The position numbers and the translations under genes are program-made. DNA of 5,319 bases from Bacillota bacterium. GTDB taxonomy: Bacteria; Bacillota_E; Sulfobacillia; Sulfobacillales; Sulfobacillaceae. The DNA lies in the NCBI GenBank assembly GCA_021802375.1, contig JAKAAL010000375.1:1-5319 (forward strand), given 5' to 3'. The notes under the pieces were generated by a model. The model was given only the letters and a program-made list of their open reading frames with translations, was not told the DNA's origin and did not search any database. Numbering within the stretch: position 1 is the stretch's first letter; each line of letters starts with the position of its first letter. This document shows, one piece after another, positions 5,214 through 5,319 of the stretch.

Positions 5214-5319
5214 TCATTTTGCAAAACCAGCGCTCCACGCTTCTAATTTTTTACTATCCACAATTTCTACGGTCCCATGATGCGAATACACTGCGCCGTC
5301 TCGGATGAGTTCATGCAGT
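5214..5319 (-). CDS. Probable Crp/Fnr-family regulator, C-terminal end only (cut by window edge)
   Basis: The last 34 residues are visible, LHELIRDGAVYSHHGTVEIV onward to AWSAGFAK, ending at TGA 5214-5216. The pattern L-x-x-L-x-x-D-G-x-(V/I)-x4-G-x-(V/I)-E-I-V-D-x-x-x-L fits the wing and last strand of the Crp/Fnr winged helix (compare L..L..dGlI....g.IeIlD...L). The recognition helix and sensor domain lie outside the window, so neither the ligand nor the DNA preference can be read. The closeness of three Crp-type boxes supports the assignment and suggests that it controls them. Another winged-helix family remains possible on so short a stretch. Confidence 0.55.
   Translation of the reverse strand, partial: LHELIRDGAVYSHHGTVEIVDSKKLEAWSAGFAK

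Noticed and set aside
5050..5217. A 55-codon minus-strand frame whose ATG overlaps the Crp-like stop as ATGA.
   Set aside because: There is no ribosome binding site, no recognisable motif and no coding-like composition, and its end runs into the marR promoter box. Coupled translation cannot be excluded.

Overview
The window is bacterial. It carries compact genes, purine-rich ribosome binding sites (GGAGGT, AAGGAG), non-ATG starts and roughly half GC. The iron-sulfur subunit belongs to the SdhB form known from Actinobacteria and some Firmicutes (motif CIECFLC...CH), and the AlkA-like protein resembles the Firmicutes YfjP type. A Sulfobacillus-like or actinobacterium-related organism would fit, but this is a weak inference. 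No mobile element, tRNA, rRNA or CRISPR was seen.

Layout. 18-1067 (-): SAM-dependent methyltransferase with a beta-rich N-terminal part. 1068-1163: divergent promoter region. 1164-1954 (+): succinate dehydrogenase/fumarate reductase iron-sulfur subunit, broken into two overlapping frames (ATGA overlap) exactly between its 2Fe-2S and its 4Fe-4S/3Fe-4S domains. 1969-2427 (+): small free-standing molybdopterin-binding (sulfite oxidase/MsrP-type) protein in the same operon. 2431-3471 (-): ten-helix TDT/TehA-SLAC1 family transporter, tail to tail with the previous gene. 3472-3603: its promoter region. 3604-4461 (-): AlkA/YfjP-like DNA glycosylase interrupted by two single-base frameshifts. 4496-4927 (-): MarR-family regulator, first gene of that operon. 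4928-5213: regulatory region. 5214-5319 (-): C-terminal end of a protein that looks like a Crp/Fnr-family regulator.

The most notable signal is regulatory. The palindrome GTGA-N6-TCAC occurs exactly three times, each time in the promoter region of one of three transcription units (sdhB-molybdoprotein, tdt, marR-alkA). In all three the distal half is a perfect TGTGA, and a -10-like hexamer (TAAACT, TAAACT, TAAAAT) follows after exactly 21 bp in the direction of the gene. This is the geometry of a class II Crp/Fnr-activated promoter (box centred near -41.5), and none of the three has a good -35. With a probable Crp/Fnr protein encoded at the window edge, the simplest reading is a local regulon linking respiratory/redox proteins, an anion transporter and a MarR-DNA-repair operon. 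A second palindrome just after the predicted marR start site is a candidate MarR operator.

Three single-base indels (one in sdhB, two in the glycosylase) break otherwise recognisable proteins. They are either real decay or assembly errors, and the sequence alone cannot decide.
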